Shown piece after piece: positions 62,701-64,000 of a stretch of 64,000 nucleotides of DNA. A program made the translations under genes and the position numbers. Each line of letters opens with the position of its first letter. Position 1 is the first letter of the stretch. This DNA is from Auanema rhodensis (taxonomy: Eukaryota; Nematoda; Chromadorea; Rhabditida; Rhabditidae): assembly GCA_964057225.1 (NCBI GenBank), contig OZ059895.1, forward strand, positions 17,203,688 to 17,267,687. Direction: 5' to 3'. The notes beneath the pieces were generated by a model. The model searched no databases. It was not told where the DNA came from and saw only the letters and a list, made by a program, of their open reading frames with translations.

Positions 62701-64000
62701 AATCGTGTATGTTTTTACATAATGTTATAGCATGTCTTCTCCCATAATGAATGGAGTACCTGCATCAGGAGCTTCTGATACCTCAGATCCGGGATGTACA
62801 CCTGGTTCTAAAAAGTCCACAACTAGGAGAAACGCATGGGGAAATTTAAGTTATGCTGATTTGATAACTCAGGCAATCATGCAAAGTCCTGATCAAAGGC
62901 TAACACTTTCTCAAGGTAAGCAACATTCAACTTTTTTTTCTGCTGTTTCATATTTTTAAACCATTTTTCGAATTTATCTTTACAATTTTTCATTTTAAAG
63001 TTCATTTATCTTTTATCGTAATTTGTATGAGCGATGAATCTTACATTAGTAATGATGAAGATCTATAATCTTTTTTTCGTATTAGCTGATAATGGCATTT
63101 AGCTCACTGTTTTTGCTTAAGTTAGATAACTTTTGTATAGCACAATCTTCATTCCTCAGTAAGAAAAATGAAATATTTTGGCCTTTTATACCTCTATGCT
63201 TTCTTTCTGCTTGACTTCTTAACTCATTAGCTTTTAGTAACCGACGAAGTATATCACGCCATCCTGTGATATATATCTCAGTTTGTCGAAAATAAAGCTT
63301 GTTCTCTGATAGAAATACTGAATCAATTTTAGAGCTATTTTCGGGTTGCTTACACGTATGCGAACAGTATTAATGACATGATTTGATTTATCTCCAACAA
63401 TGAAATTTACTCAAGCGTATCCAACTTTCTTAAGTTCATATTTTCAGTTTACGAATGGATGGTACAGAATGTGCCGTATTTCCGTGACAAAGGTGATTCA
63501 AACAGTTCTGCTGGTTGGAAGGTGCGTGAGCTTACTTTTACATAAATGTATATGCATAACAATGGCTATAAGTCATATGAGGTGAGAACTGCATCCAATA
63601 AACGAGTATATACATATGATAATGGTGTAATATGCCTAGTTTTATTCTATATAGTGGTTTCTTGAATATCATAATTTCCAAATTGAACTGTTTTGCTCTT
63701 ATATGGGCGTGTGTAAGTATATATTTATAATATATCTTTATATATATCGATGAAAAAAAGTTGCACCCACATACTAGAATTCGTACTGTTCAAGTTGTGA
63801 CTATTCCAAAATGCAACAGTTCATAGAACAATGAAATGGCATTTTTCACTGGAAATATCTTAATTGAACAGAACTTTACCCAGAATTCTTTTTGGAGAGT
63901 AGAATAGAAGGCCATCTTCGTAACAGGAATGCGGTATATAGCCTGGTTCAATTTGTTCTCTTATCACCTACGAGAGTGCATGTGACCTTCTGTTCTTTAC
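50271..64000 (+). CDS. daf-16: FOXO transcription factor (DAF-16), 5' part; gene continues past the window
   Basis: Forkhead factor downstream of insulin/IGF signalling, excluded from the nucleus by AKT phosphorylation. The coding exons seen are 50271-50372, 50421-50538, 50589-50715, 61642-61977, 62494-62595, 62731-62915 and 63448-63521, then an intron running off the edge. The conserved part starts at ATG 61718 (short isoform). Its first AKT site is RDRCNTWP (Thr 59), followed by [19 protein letters not shown], collinear with C. elegans DAF-16a. The forkhead begins [16 protein letters not shown] and continues [19 protein letters not shown] to SAGWK; the recognition helix lies outside the window. 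Exon 61642-61977 stays open upstream of its ATG in the same frame, and the exon ending at 50715 has exactly the phase needed to join it. A long isoform with a 116-residue N-terminus ([14 protein letters not shown]...) across a 10.9-kb intron is therefore likely. That junction is inferred. Confidence 0.88.
56695..56738. repeat. (TA)n microsatellite
   Basis: About 22 perfect TA dinucleotides in the FOXO intron; a second run lies at 56380-56408. Confidence 0.95.
57312..57370. other. Intronic hairpin with 15-bp stem
   Basis: CCTGCTTCAAGCATCT at 57312-57327 pairs with AGATGCTGAAGCAGG at 57356-57370, with only one bulged A and a 28-base loop. The size (about 59 bases) and stem resemble a small pre-miRNA, but no known miRNA seed is recognised. 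Confidence 0.35.
57931..57962. repeat. (TTCC)n microsatellite
   Basis: About eight tandem TTCC units inside the pyrimidine-rich part of the FOXO intron. Confidence 0.95.
58717..58765. repeat. (ATCC)n / AGCC / AGTC tetranucleotide array
   Basis: Perfect ATCC units grade into AGCC and then AGTC variants, a typical diverging tetranucleotide microsatellite. Confidence 0.9.

Overview
The window looks like nuclear DNA of a nematode. It is AT-rich, with clustered genes whose introns are mostly 40-47 nt, plus a few introns of 0.4-11 kb. The recognisable genes have nematode orthologues, notably a FOXO/DAF-16 with the N-terminal layout of the C. elegans a-isoform and a single HLH-2-type E protein. Gene models were built by hand from splice sites and reading-phase continuity; the genus is not resolved. 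No bacterial features, tRNA or rRNA genes, CRISPR arrays or complete transposons were seen.

Layout. (1) 0.66-4.4 kb, plus strand: hnRNP R/Q (three RRMs, RGG tail), then a small unassigned gene. (2) 7.1-14.0 kb, minus strand: a PNRC-like small protein, an unassigned 176-aa protein, and an acid ceramidase. (3) 14-21.3 kb: no gene recognised. (4) 21.3-26.6 kb, plus: class I bHLH E protein (HLH-2/Daughterless). A second PNRC-like gene is nested antisense in its 2.66-kb intron. (5) 27.8-29.8 kb, minus: LCAT-family (group XV) phospholipase, tail-to-tail with the E protein. (6) 33.1-37.2 kb, plus: an unusual gene that reads through ten exons as a 1,200-aa protein, with long tandem repeats followed by MATH-like and BTB-like regions. 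(7) 37.6-40.3 kb, plus: SMUBP2/IGHMBP2-type SF1 helicase. (8) 40.6-45.4 kb, plus: RBM12-like RNA-binding protein. (9) 45.4-50.3 kb: gene-poor, with simple repeats. (10) 50.3 kb to the window end, plus: 5' half of FOXO, with upstream exons joined in phase across a 10.9-kb intron; the gene runs off the right edge.

Functional themes. Several products act on RNA (hnRNP R/Q, RBM12-like protein, SMUBP2-like helicase, and two proteins with the decapping-coactivator PNRC signature). Two are lysosomal or secretory lipid hydrolases (ceramidase, group XV phospholipase). Two are transcription factors (E protein, FOXO). Most of these families sit on C. elegans chromosome I, and I recall the E protein and group XV phospholipase being neighbours there too, so the window probably comes from the equivalent chromosomal element.

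The most unusual items are the repeat-BTB fusion gene, whose 21-nt coding repeat leaves several frames open; the pair of PNRC-like paralogues with a shared C-terminal tail, one nested in the E-protein intron; a GC-AG intron splitting the helicase DEAG motif; and several candidate hairpins or foldbacks in introns and spacers.
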